Assembly (NCBI GenBank): GCA_964642545.1
Contig: CAZXQU010000031.1
Span: 1-31,669, forward strand
DNA from: QYOJ01 sp964642545
GTDB lineage: Bacteria; Bacteroidota; Bacteroidia; Bacteroidales; FEN-979
Reading direction: 5' to 3'
DNA: 31,669 nt
The notes under the pieces: model-generated
Told to the model about the DNA's origin: nothing
What the model saw: only the letters and a program-made list of their open reading frames with translations
Databases searched by the model: none
In this document: in pieces, positions 1 to 6,998 of the stretch
Layout: every line of letters starts with the position of its first letter
Position numbering within the stretch: the first letter of the stretch is position 1
Translations under genes and position numbers: made by a program

Positions 1-483
1 CACAACTCCCTGGGCAAATTTCAGGAGCATCAGCTCACCCTGGTCTTTATATATTATAGAACGTCCTTTGAAAAAGACATCCACCTTAACTTTAGCACCA
101 TCTTGTAAAAACTTGATTGCATGATTCAGCTTGAAATTGAAATCGTGCTCATCAGTGTTTGGTCCCAACCTGATCTCTTTCACAACCACCCTGGCTGTTT
201 TAGCCTTCATCTCCTTCTGCTTCTTCTTCAGTTCATAGAGGAATTTCTTGTAATCAATTACTTTGCAAACAGGTGGGTTGGCAGTTGGCGAAATCTCTAC
301 CAGGTCTAGCCCCTGGTTCTCAGCAATTGTCAAGGCGTCTCTCAGGTTGTAGATATCGGGTGTTACATTATCGCCTACCACGCGTACAACAGGTGATTTG
401 ATTCTCTCATTGATAAAATGAGGATCTTCCTTTTTTTGCGGCCTGCTGAATCGCCGCCTTGGTCCATGATATGGTTTTGCTAT
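1..483 (-). CDS. infC: Translation initiation factor IF-3 (3' end outside window)
   Basis: IF-3 binds the 30S subunit, keeps 50S off and proofreads the start codon-initiator tRNA pairing. The 161 visible codons cover the whole N-terminal domain (NERIKSPVVRVVGDN, then DLVEISPTANPPVCKVIDY, both typical of IF-3), the lysine-rich linker and most of the C-terminal domain (KEIRLGPNTDEHD, FFKGRSI). The frame has no ATG, GTG or TTG between the upstream in-frame TAA and the conserved N-terminus; the only sensible start is ATA at 483-481, eight bases after a perfect AAGGAGG. A non-canonical start is a family hallmark: E. coli infC uses AUU and is autoregulated through it. It lies 121 nt downstream of thrS, the same order as in E. 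coli, so co-transcription is likely; rpmI and rplT would be expected to the left of the window. Confidence 0.96.
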   Translation of the reverse strand, partial: MAKPYHGPRRRFSRPQKKEDPHFINERIKSPVVRVVGDNVTPDIYNLRDALTIAENQGLDLVEISPTANPPVCKVIDYKKFLYELKKKQKEMKAKTARVVVKEIRLGPNTDEHDFNFKLNHAIKFLQDGAKVKVDVFFKGRSIIYKDQGELMLLKFAQGVV

Positions 484-491
484 TGTTAATT

Positions 492-498
492 CCTCCTT
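492..498 (-). promoter_or_regulatory. Strong Shine-Dalgarno of infC
   Basis: AAGGAGG on the minus strand, eight bases before the ATA start of infC. It is the only full Shine-Dalgarno I find at a gene start in this window, which fits Bacteroidota, where leaders are usually SD-poor. It decides the start of infC, because no canonical start codon is available in frame. Confidence 0.85.
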
Positions 499-530
499 AT
501 GTTAGTTAACTTCCGTTGGTTATCAAATAT

Positions 531-550
531 GGACCAGGCATGCCTGGTCC
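531..550. repeat. Perfect 20-bp palindrome between thrS and infC
   Basis: GGACCAGGCATGCCTGGTCC is its own reverse complement over all 20 bases; as RNA it can form an 8-bp stem with a CATG loop. There is no T-run after it on either strand, so it is not a standard terminator. It sits in the thrS-infC leader about 48 nt before the infC start. It could be a dispersed REP-like palindrome, an RNA hairpin in the infC leader, or a protein site; the sequence alone does not decide. Confidence 0.75.
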
Positions 551-565
551 TTACATTGTTGTTCT

Positions 566-607
566 CTGATCAATCGTCCCTCGTCCTTCATCCCTCGTCC
601 TTCGTTA
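566..607. repeat. Heptamer array at the thrS stop codon
   Basis: Six consecutive 7-nt words on the plus strand (ctgatca, atcgtcc, ctcgtcc, ttcatcc, ctcgtcc, ttcgtta). On the thrS sense strand they read as GGACGAG/GGATGAA-type purine-rich words that start directly at the thrS TAA (605-607). One member of the array family described in the findings. Confidence 0.75.
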
Positions 608-2491
608 CAGTCCTCCCAATTCCTCTTCCATCTCCCCGTTTACGCGCTTGACAAATTCCTCTACCTTTATAGGGCCCAGGTCGCCGTGTCCGTGTTTTCT
701 TACAGAGACGGTGCCTTCAGTCACTTCACGCTCTCCAACTACCAGCATGTAAGGGATTTTCATCAACTCAGCGTCGCGTATCTTCAGCAAATTTAAAACT
801 TTTTTTGCATAGTCGTGATATTTTTCACTGATTGGCAGCACGATAGCCTGGTCGGGAGCAAGCCACAACGGGAAGTTTCCGCCGGTATGTTCCAACAGTA
901 CAGCTACAAACCTCTCCATTGATCCAAACGGAGCCCTGTGAATCATGACAGGCCGGTGTTTGAGATTGTCAGCACCAATGTATTCCAGTTCAAACCGTTC
1001 AGGAAGGTTGTAATCAACCTGGATGGTTCCAAGTTGCCATTTCCTGCCGATAGCATCCTTCACCATGAAGTCCATCTTGGGACCATAAAAAGCGGCTTCC
1101 CCGGGTACAATGACAGTATCCAAACCACTCTCCTCTGCAACTTCAAGGATAGCTTGCTCGGCTTTCTCCCAGTTTTCGTCCGAACCAATGTATTTCTCTT
1201 TGTTGGTCTTATCCCGAAGTGAGATTTGAACAATAAAGTCCTTGAAGCTCAGTGCTTTAAAGATAAGCATAACAATCTCCATCACCCCTTTGAACTCATC
1301 CTTCACCTGGTCGGGTGTGCAAAAGATGTGTGCATCGTCCTGGGTAAATCCCCTGACACGGGTTAATCCGTGCAATTCGCCACTCTGTTCATAGCGGTAA
1401 ACGGTGCCGAATTCAGCCATGCGAATCGGCAGGTCTTTGTATGAGCGCGGTTTATAACTGTAGATTTCGCAGTGGTGCGGACAGTTCATCGGCTTCAGGA
1501 AGAACTCCTCGCCGGGTATGGGTGTCGTGATTGGACGGAATGAACTCTCGCCGTATTTCTGGTAATGCCCGGAAGTCTTATAAAGTTCCACGTTGCCGAT
1601 GTGCGGACAGATCACCTGTTCGTAACCCATCCGTTTCTGAGTACGTTTAAGAAAGGCTTCTAGCTTTTCACGAAGCTGTGCTCCACGTGGGAGCCAGAGG
1701 GGTAACCCCTGCCCTACCCGTTGTGAGAATGTAAAAAGCTCCAGTTCTTTGCCTAATTTCCTATGATCGCGTTTCTTTGCCTCTTCCAGCATCACCAGGT
1801 ATTCGTCAAGTTCTTTCTGCTTAGGGAAAGTGATGCCATAAATTCGGGTCAGCTGTTTACGGGTTTCATCGCCACGCCAGTAGGCTCCGGCTGTGGCCAG
1901 AAGTTTTACCGCCTTGATCACACTCGTATCAGGCAGATGCGGTCCACGGCAAAGGTCTGTGAAATGGCCCGATTCGTAAAAGGTGATCTCCCCGTCTTCC
2001 AGGTCGTTGATCAACTCCACCTTGTATTCATCCCCCTTCTTCGAAAAATAGTCAAGCGCCTCGCTTTTTGTTTTCTCAATGCGGGTAAACTGTTGTTTCT
2101 CACGTGCCAGCTCCTGGATCTTCTTTTCTATTTTCGGAAAATCATCCGATGAGATCGGTTGCTCCCCGAAGTCGATATCGTAATAAAAACCATTCTCGAT
2201 ATCCGGGCCAATCCCAAATTTGACGCCGGGGTAGAGGATTTCAATGGCTTCAGCCATAAGGTGTGCGGAGGAGTGCCACATGGTGGCTTTTCCTTCCGGA
2301 TCATTCCAAGTGAGCAATTTAACTGAGGCATCGCTGTTTATAGGTCGGGAGGCATCCCATACTTCGCCGTCAACCATCACGGATAAGACATTGCGTGTCA
2401 GTCCTTCGCTGATGCTTTTTGCTATATCAAAGCCAGTGATCCCTTCGGGGTACTCTCTGACAGAATTATCTGGTAAAGTAATATTTATCAT
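605..2491 (-). CDS. thrS: Threonine--tRNA ligase
   Basis: Class II synthetase that charges tRNA-Thr and edits mischarged serine. The 628-aa product has a TGS domain (about 1-62), the editing domain with H73/H77 and C181/H185, and the catalytic core with zinc ligands C337 (in MNCPHHC), H388 (DDAHIF) and the later histidine of VMIHRAPFG, followed by the anticodon-binding domain. With the start at 2491 the numbering falls within three residues of E. coli ThrRS (C334, H385), which is why I chose this ATG over the open extension reaching to 2917; that extension also runs antisense through the HdeD-like gene. A TAnnTTTG element lies just upstream. It is followed by infC. Confidence 0.98.
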   Translation of the reverse strand: MINITLPDNSVREYPEGITGFDIAKSISEGLTRNVLSVMVDGEVWDASRPINSDASVKLLTWNDPEGKATMWHSSAHLMAEAIEILYPGVKFGIGPDIENGFYYDIDFGEQPISSDDFPKIEKKIQELAREKQQFTRIEKTKSEALDYFSKKGDEYKVELINDLEDGEITFYESGHFTDLCRGPHLPDTSVIKAVKLLATAGAYWRGDETRKQLTRIYGITFPKQKELDEYLVMLEEAKKRDHRKLGKELELFTFSQRVGQGLPLWLPRGAQLREKLEAFLKRTQKRMGYEQVICPHIGNVELYKTSGHYQKYGESSFRPITTPIPGEEFFLKPMNCPHHCEIYSYKPRSYKDLPIRMAEFGTVYRYEQSGELHGLTRVRGFTQDDAHIFCTPDQVKDEFKGVMEIVMLIFKALSFKDFIVQISLRDKTNKEKYIGSDENWEKAEQAILEVAEESGLDTVIVPGEAAFYGPKMDFMVKDAIGRKWQLGTIQVDYNLPERFELEYIGADNLKHRPVMIHRAPFGSMERFVAVLLEHTGGNFPLWLAPDQAIVLPISEKYHDYAKKVLNLLKIRDAELMKIPYMLVVGEREVTEGTVSVRKHGHGDLGPIKVEEFVKRVNGEMEEELGGL

Positions 2492-2517
2492 TGATCTCTG
2501 TTCTCTTTTTCGGGCGG

Positions 2518-2525
2518 CAAAGGTA
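2518..2525 (-). promoter_or_regulatory. -7 element upstream of thrS
   Basis: TACCTTTG on the minus strand, an exact match to the Bacteroidota -7 consensus TAnnTTTG, 26 bases before the thrS ATG. I see no clear TTTG -33 box at the usual distance. Confidence 0.55.
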
Positions 2526-2627
2526 TGAATTTTTCTTTGGGAAACCTCGAAAGGAACAGATTTCCCTTTTTGATCCTCAGAGAAGTAATATTTTGCTACT
2601 TTTACAAAAACAAAATTGGATTGCGCT

Positions 2628-3143
2628 ATGGAAAAACAAAGAAACAAGAACTGGTACTGGTTCCTGATCAAAGGGATCATAATGATTTTACTGGCGCTTT
2701 TAATATTCCAGAACCCGGGGGGTACATTGCTGGCGATTGCCCTATACGTTGGGATTGGTTTCCTTATTACAGGATTGATCGTTATCTGGCAAGGTATTGC
2801 TGTCAAAAAACTGTTCCCTAACTGGGGATGGCGGGTCTTTGAAGGGGTTATTGACATCATCCTGGGATTCATTCTGATCGCGCATCCGGCTTTGACGGCA
2901 TCTATCATTCCCGTCATTATTGGCTTCTGGGGCGCGATGTATGGCGTCTACTTAGTGATTGACGGCATCTCAGGAGATGGAAATGGATTGGTAAAATCCA
3001 TTTCAGGAGTCCTCATGCTGATCTTTTCTTTCATCATCATGTTCAACCCCCTGTTTGCCGGATTTACCCTGGTCATATGGGTTGGCGTGATTCTTTTGAT
3101 TGGAGGCATCTACAACGTAATCGGGTCATTCAGTCTGAAATAG
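2628..3143 (+). CDS. HdeD/DUF308-family membrane protein
   Basis: A 171-aa almost entirely hydrophobic protein with six predicted membrane segments arranged as three hairpins, each followed by a short polar turn (for example VKKLFPNWGWR and DGISGDGNGL). Glycine-rich helices ending in GVILLIGGIYNVIGSF match the HdeD (acid-resistance, DUF308) family. The biochemical function of the family is unresolved; in E. coli HdeD supports acid resistance at high cell density. The ATG at 2628 is preferred over the one at 2616 because MEKQRNKNWYWFLIKG is a natural cytoplasmic N-terminus. It is divergent from thrS and ends 3 nt from the converging gene at 3147. Confidence 0.85.
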   Translation: MEKQRNKNWYWFLIKGIIMILLALLIFQNPGGTLLAIALYVGIGFLITGLIVIWQGIAVKKLFPNWGWRVFEGVIDIILGFILIAHPALTASIIPVIIGFWGAMYGVYLVIDGISGDGNGLVKSISGVLMLIFSFIIMFNPLFAGFTLVIWVGVILLIGGIYNVIGSFSLK

Positions 3144-3146
3144 GCA

Positions 3147-3899
3147 TCAGAAGTGAAACCCGATCTGGATCATATACCTGAATCCAAGACTGAATAGATC
3201 CAGTTTCCCTTTCTCTACAAAGGTTTTACTCGTAAAGAGACTTTTTACGAAAGGGTATTTCTGTTTGATCTCATCAAGAATCTCCTGATCAATATTTTTT
3301 ATCTCATCCGGATTCAGCCCAACACCATAATCCAGACTCCCACCATAATAGCTTGCAAAAGGTCCAAATAATACCAGGTCGAGGGTAAAGCGTTTCCAGA
3401 AGACAAACTGGTAGCCCAGTTCAACTCCTACGTTAAAACAGTAAAACCGGCCCTTTATATAAGCCCCGCTATCAACGGTTGTTTCCAGGATGTCGATGCT
3501 ATTTTTAAACGAATATCCGTAGTAACTGGCATAAGGTGCTATATAAATCCCGTCGGGAATGGGGCGCCGGTTCCGTTTCATCAGGTAAAACCGGTATTCG
3601 AAACCCACATTGATTCCTCTTTTATGACGGCTGGTAATATTGATCAGCCCGGCAATTGTATCTTTAAACAATCTAGGATACTCCAGATATCCCAACGCAA
3701 TTGTTACGGATTGTCTGGACCCAAGGATCCGTTCGTAACTCAGGGTAACATTGCGGTAACTCCACAGAATCATGGGAGTCAGGTTTAGTTTGATCACATT
3801 TCGATGGATGGGCTGCGGGGCATTGAAGAGGGTGTCGTTTTTCCCTGCAAGAAATGTCAGAGGGAAAAGACAAAGAAGAAACAGATAGATACGTCTCAT
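3147..3899 (-). CDS. Secreted beta-barrel-like protein of unknown function
   Basis: A 250-aa protein whose N-terminus MRRIYLFLLCLFPLTFLAG is a clear signal peptide, which fixes the start at 3899; the open frame extends to 4013 but crosses the divergent promoter region. The mature part alternates aromatic and polar residues in strands such as NVTLSYERIL, VGFEYRFYLM and IAPYASYYGYSF and ends with the aromatic terminus MIQIGFHF, as expected for an outer-membrane beta-barrel (DUF3575-like proteins look similar). No specific ligand or function can be read. It converges on the HdeD-like gene with a 3-nt gap. Confidence 0.75.
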   Translation of the reverse strand: MRRIYLFLLCLFPLTFLAGKNDTLFNAPQPIHRNVIKLNLTPMILWSYRNVTLSYERILGSRQSVTIALGYLEYPRLFKDTIAGLINITSRHKRGINVGFEYRFYLMKRNRRPIPDGIYIAPYASYYGYSFKNSIDILETTVDSGAYIKGRFYCFNVGVELGYQFVFWKRFTLDLVLFGPFASYYGGSLDYGVGLNPDEIKNIDQEILDEIKQKYPFVKSLFTSKTFVEKGKLDLFSLGFRYMIQIGFHF

Positions 3900-3966
3900 G
3901 GAATCAATATATTTTATAAATACCATCGCATTTTTACGACCGTAAAGGTAAGTTATTCTATTTTTA

Positions 3967-3974
3967 TACTTTTG
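3967..3974 (+). promoter_or_regulatory. -7 element of the AI-2E permease gene
   Basis: TACTTTTG, an exact TAnnTTTG match, ends 21 bases before the ATG at 3996. No good -33 box is visible. It lies in the 96-nt divergent region between 3899 and 3996. Confidence 0.55.
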
Positions 3975-3995
3975 GAATAACAAACTCTCTAGCCA

Positions 3996-5066
3996 ATGAA
4001 CCAGATTCCTCAAACAGCCGGGAATAAATTTCCGGCAGCCGTAACGACTGCAGCTTTCATCATTATTTTCGCGGGTTTAATGTATGCCGCCTCCTTCATT
4101 ACACCGATCCTGATGGCTCTCTTTATCAGTATCATCTGTGCCGAACCTATTACCTGGCTGAAAAGGAAGAAGGTACCGGGTGGGATTGCGATTACCATCG
4201 TCTTTATCCTATGCATTGCCGTTTTGTTTATTTTCGGTGAAATCATTGGCAGTTCTCTCTCCTCCTTTTCCAAAAATCTCCCAAAGTATGAAGCAAACCT
4301 GAATGCCATCGGAAGCTCCATGATGCAATTCTTACAAAGAATGGGAATTGACCTCTCAGCGGATCAGCTGAATGGCGTTTTTGAGCCTGCCAAAGTCATG
4401 AGCCTGACCGGAAGTATTCTAAGCCAGCTGAGCCTCTTTATGGGCAATGCATTGACCATTATTTTCCTGGCACTGTTTCTTTTGATGGAGCTTGATTCAA
4501 TTACCGAAAAGGTCGATGCGATCTACCAGAATTCCGTCGGGTCCATAGACTATCTTAATACGATTGGAAAAAGCATTCGTCACTACCTCTCGATAAAAAC
4601 GATTACCAGCCTCATGACAGGAATCATGATCTGGATTGGTCTTGCCATCTTCGGACTTGATTATGCCATCATCTGGGCTCTGCTCGCCTTCCTTCTGAAC
4701 TATATTCCCAATATCGGCTCCATCATCGCCGCTCTCCCTGCAGTTCTTTTCTCCCTGATCCAGATTGGGTTTGGAGGAGCACTCTGGACAATTGGGATAT
4801 TTGTGGCTGTGAACCTGATCATCGGGTATGCTGTTGAACCAAAAATGATGGGCAAGGGCATGGGACTCTCAACTTTTGTAGTCTTTCTCTCGTTGATATT
4901 CTGGGGCTACATCCTGGGAACCACCGGAATGTTTCTATCAGTCCCCTTGACGATGGCGATCAAAATCATGCTTGAGCAGAATCCTAAAACCACCTGGATT
5001 GCTGTACTTCTTGGCACAACGGACGATGCCCGAGCATTGAGGGAGAAAAAACAGCAGGTGTTCTAG
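3996..5066 (+). CDS. AI-2E family transporter (permease)
   Basis: A 356-aa inner-membrane protein with the layout of the AI-2E exporter family (PF01594): two hydrophobic helices near residues 18-50 and 60-85, a soluble stretch (about 90-145), then a C-terminal bundle with the typical NYIPNIGSIIAALPAVLFSLIQ region and a final GTTGMFLSVPLTMAIKIML. Members include TqsA, proposed to move autoinducer-2, but others are Na+/H+ antiporters, so substrate is open. It is followed after 18 nt by a secreted hydrolase on the same strand, probably one transcript. Confidence 0.9.
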   Translation: MNQIPQTAGNKFPAAVTTAAFIIIFAGLMYAASFITPILMALFISIICAEPITWLKRKKVPGGIAITIVFILCIAVLFIFGEIIGSSLSSFSKNLPKYEANLNAIGSSMMQFLQRMGIDLSADQLNGVFEPAKVMSLTGSILSQLSLFMGNALTIIFLALFLLMELDSITEKVDAIYQNSVGSIDYLNTIGKSIRHYLSIKTITSLMTGIMIWIGLAIFGLDYAIIWALLAFLLNYIPNIGSIIAALPAVLFSLIQIGFGGALWTIGIFVAVNLIIGYAVEPKMMGKGMGLSTFVVFLSLIFWGYILGTTGMFLSVPLTMAIKIMLEQNPKTTWIAVLLGTTDDARALREKKQQVF

Positions 5067-5084
5067 ATTAAAATCCAACAAACT

Positions 5085-6137
5085 ATGAAAAACAAAAGCA
5101 AATATCTGATAGCGAGCCTGATAATATTACTCCTTGGGTTTGAATATGCCCCTGTTTCAACCGCCTGTACAAGGGTGGTCTACGAAGGTCCGAACGGAAC
5201 GATCATCACTGCCCGGTCGATGGACTGGAAAGACGACATCCTGAGCAATATGTGGCTGTTTCCACGAGGGATGGAACGTAGTGGGGAAGCCGGTCCGAAT
5301 TCACTGAAATGGAAATCCAAATACGGTAGTGTAATCCTATCGGGTTATGACATCTCTACCACCGATGGAATGAACGAAAAGGGGCTCGTAGCAAACCTCC
5401 TCTGGCTGGTTGAATCGGAATATCCGGAGTATAACGGCACAAAACCAGGGTTATCTATTGCTGCCTGGACTCAATATGTGCTGGATAATTTTCAAACAGT
5501 GGCAGAAGCCGTTACCGAACTGTCCAAAGAGGAATTTGTTGTCGTGACCAGCTATTTGCCGGGCAGCGACAGACTTGGCACTCTGCACCTCGCCATTTCG
5601 GATACTTTGGGCGACAATGCCATCTTCGAATACATTGACGGGAAACTGGTGATCCATCATGACCGATCCTACCAGGTGATGACCAACTCCCCTACCTACG
5701 ATAAGCAACTGGCGCTGGATGACTACTGGAAAGAGATCGGCGGTACAACCTTTCTTCCAGGCAGCAACCGTGCGGCAGACCGTTTTGCCCGGGCATCGTT
5801 TTATGTGCATGCCATTCCGCAAACCGACAACATAAAAGAGGCTCTCGCCAGCATGTTTGGCGTAATCAGAAACTGCTCGGTTCCTTATGGAATTTCCACA
5901 CCCGATCAGCCAAATATTTCAAGTACACGATGGAGAACCGTTGCTGACCAGAAAAACAAAACTTATTACTTCGAGAGTGCACTTACTCCCAATATCTTCT
6001 GGGTAGACCTGAATGGTCTTGATTTTTCAGCAAGCGCACCAGTGAAGAAATTGGCCATTGCCCATGGAGAAGTATATGCCGGCAATGTGGATAAGGACTT
6101 TAAAGATGCTAAACCGTTCAGGTTCCTGGGGCTCTAG
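5085..6137 (+). CDS. Secreted Ntn-type linear amide C-N hydrolase (choloylglycine hydrolase family)
   Basis: A 350-aa precursor. The signal peptide (residues 1-27, ending PVSTA) would be cut to expose Cys28 as N-terminal nucleophile. In mature numbering Arg17 and Asp20 (ITARSMDW) match the Arg18/Asp21 of bile salt hydrolases, and the conserved Asn (MTNSP, N201) and the arginine-rich SNRAADRFARA segment fit the oxyanion and Arg228 regions. The family includes penicillin V acylases, bile salt hydrolases and acyl-homoserine-lactone acylases; the substrate cannot be told from sequence. Export is obvious, so it acts in the periplasm or outside. It follows the AI-2E permease; a short heptamer-like array begins directly after its TAG. 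Confidence 0.9.
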   Translation: MKNKSKYLIASLIILLLGFEYAPVSTACTRVVYEGPNGTIITARSMDWKDDILSNMWLFPRGMERSGEAGPNSLKWKSKYGSVILSGYDISTTDGMNEKGLVANLLWLVESEYPEYNGTKPGLSIAAWTQYVLDNFQTVAEAVTELSKEEFVVVTSYLPGSDRLGTLHLAISDTLGDNAIFEYIDGKLVIHHDRSYQVMTNSPTYDKQLALDDYWKEIGGTTFLPGSNRAADRFARASFYVHAIPQTDNIKEALASMFGVIRNCSVPYGISTPDQPNISSTRWRTVADQKNKTYYFESALTPNIFWVDLNGLDFSASAPVKKLAIAHGEVYAGNVDKDFKDAKPFRFLGL

Positions 6138-6165
6138 AACGAGGGATGTGAGACGTGAAGGGGAT
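6138..6165. repeat. Weak heptamer array after the hydrolase stop codon
   Basis: Starting on the base after the TAG: aacgagg, gatgtga, gacgtga, aggggat. Purine-rich on the sense strand like the other post-stop arrays, but short and less regular, so it is the least certain member of the family. Confidence 0.45.
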
Positions 6166-6256
6166 ACAGCCTTGAAAGAGTGAATAAAGAGCGAGTTATA
6201 AAAATTGTCGATTCACTCAACTCAGATACAAGGTAAAGGCAATTAACAACTTTTTG

Positions 6257-6264
6257 TATTTTTG
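6257..6264 (+). promoter_or_regulatory. -7 element of the K+ channel gene
   Basis: TATTTTTG, an exact TAnnTTTG match, 22 bases before the ATG at 6287 in a 149-nt intergenic region. No convincing -33 box. Confidence 0.5.
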
Positions 6265-6286
6265 ATTAAAATTAATAACCAACTCC

Positions 6287-6991
6287 ATGAGCAAACTGAT
6301 TGATAACAAAGCCAGGCAGACTCTAATCTGGGATATAATGATGCTTTTCCTCACTTTTTTCATTGTATTCGTCGTATCAATTTTTCCAAAAGGTTGGCAT
6401 TTGATCCTGTACAGCGGATCATATACTCTGCTGTTTTTCTCTGCGGCGATGACCATGGGAAAAAATAAAAAAAAGATGTTGGCTATTATTTCAATAGCCA
6501 TTATCATGGAGTGGGTTTCTTCCTTATTGGATTTAGCAGTTCTGGAGAGTATTTCGGAGGGGCTTAACTTCTGTTTTTTTACGTTTCTAATTGGCTATTA
6601 CATCAACCAGATAGCGCAGGCAAAAAATGTAACATCAGGTGTGATCTTCCAGGCTATAATAGGATATTTACTCCTGGGACTTATCTTTTCAATCCTGGTG
6701 GGTATATTGGTTCAATTCAACCCCGGCATGTTCAGCTTTTCCACAACAATTGAACCCGGGTCAGAAGGCAGCTTAAGTGAATATATCTACTTTGGTTTTG
6801 TAACAATGTCAACTCTCGGTTATGGGGATATTGTCCCACTAATGCCTTTCTCCCGTTCACTCTCGATCCTGATCAGTGTGAGCGGACAACTATACCTGGC
6901 GATTCTCATAGCGTTGCTGGTTGGGAAATATGCCAGTCATAAGGAATATGGAAAGACTGACAAAAATCATCCTAATCGACCAGCGGAATAA
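6287..6991 (+). CDS. Potassium channel-family membrane protein
   Basis: A 234-aa protein. The last third is a two-helix pore module (Ion_trans_2): a helix at about 118-142, the selectivity filter MSTLGYGDIVP (TLGYGD at 176-181) and a closing helix at about 192-213. The first 110 residues hold four further hydrophobic segments, so the full protein has about six membrane spans, but no S4 arginine array is visible, so voltage sensing is not supported. No cytoplasmic RCK/TrkA_N domain follows the pore. It converges on the octaheme gene with a 7-nt gap. Confidence 0.9.
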   Translation: MSKLIDNKARQTLIWDIMMLFLTFFIVFVVSIFPKGWHLILYSGSYTLLFFSAAMTMGKNKKKMLAIISIAIIMEWVSSLLDLAVLESISEGLNFCFFTFLIGYYINQIAQAKNVTSGVIFQAIIGYLLLGLIFSILVGILVQFNPGMFSFSTTIEPGSEGSLSEYIYFGFVTMSTLGYGDIVPLMPFSRSLSILISVSGQLYLAILIALLVGKYASHKEYGKTDKNHPNRPAE

Positions 6992-6998
6992 AAACATT

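Noticed and set aside
2492..2917. Upstream extension of thrS to 2917
   Set aside because: The extra 142 residues lie antisense inside the HdeD-like gene, and starting at 2491 gives the standard ThrRS N-terminus and residue numbering.
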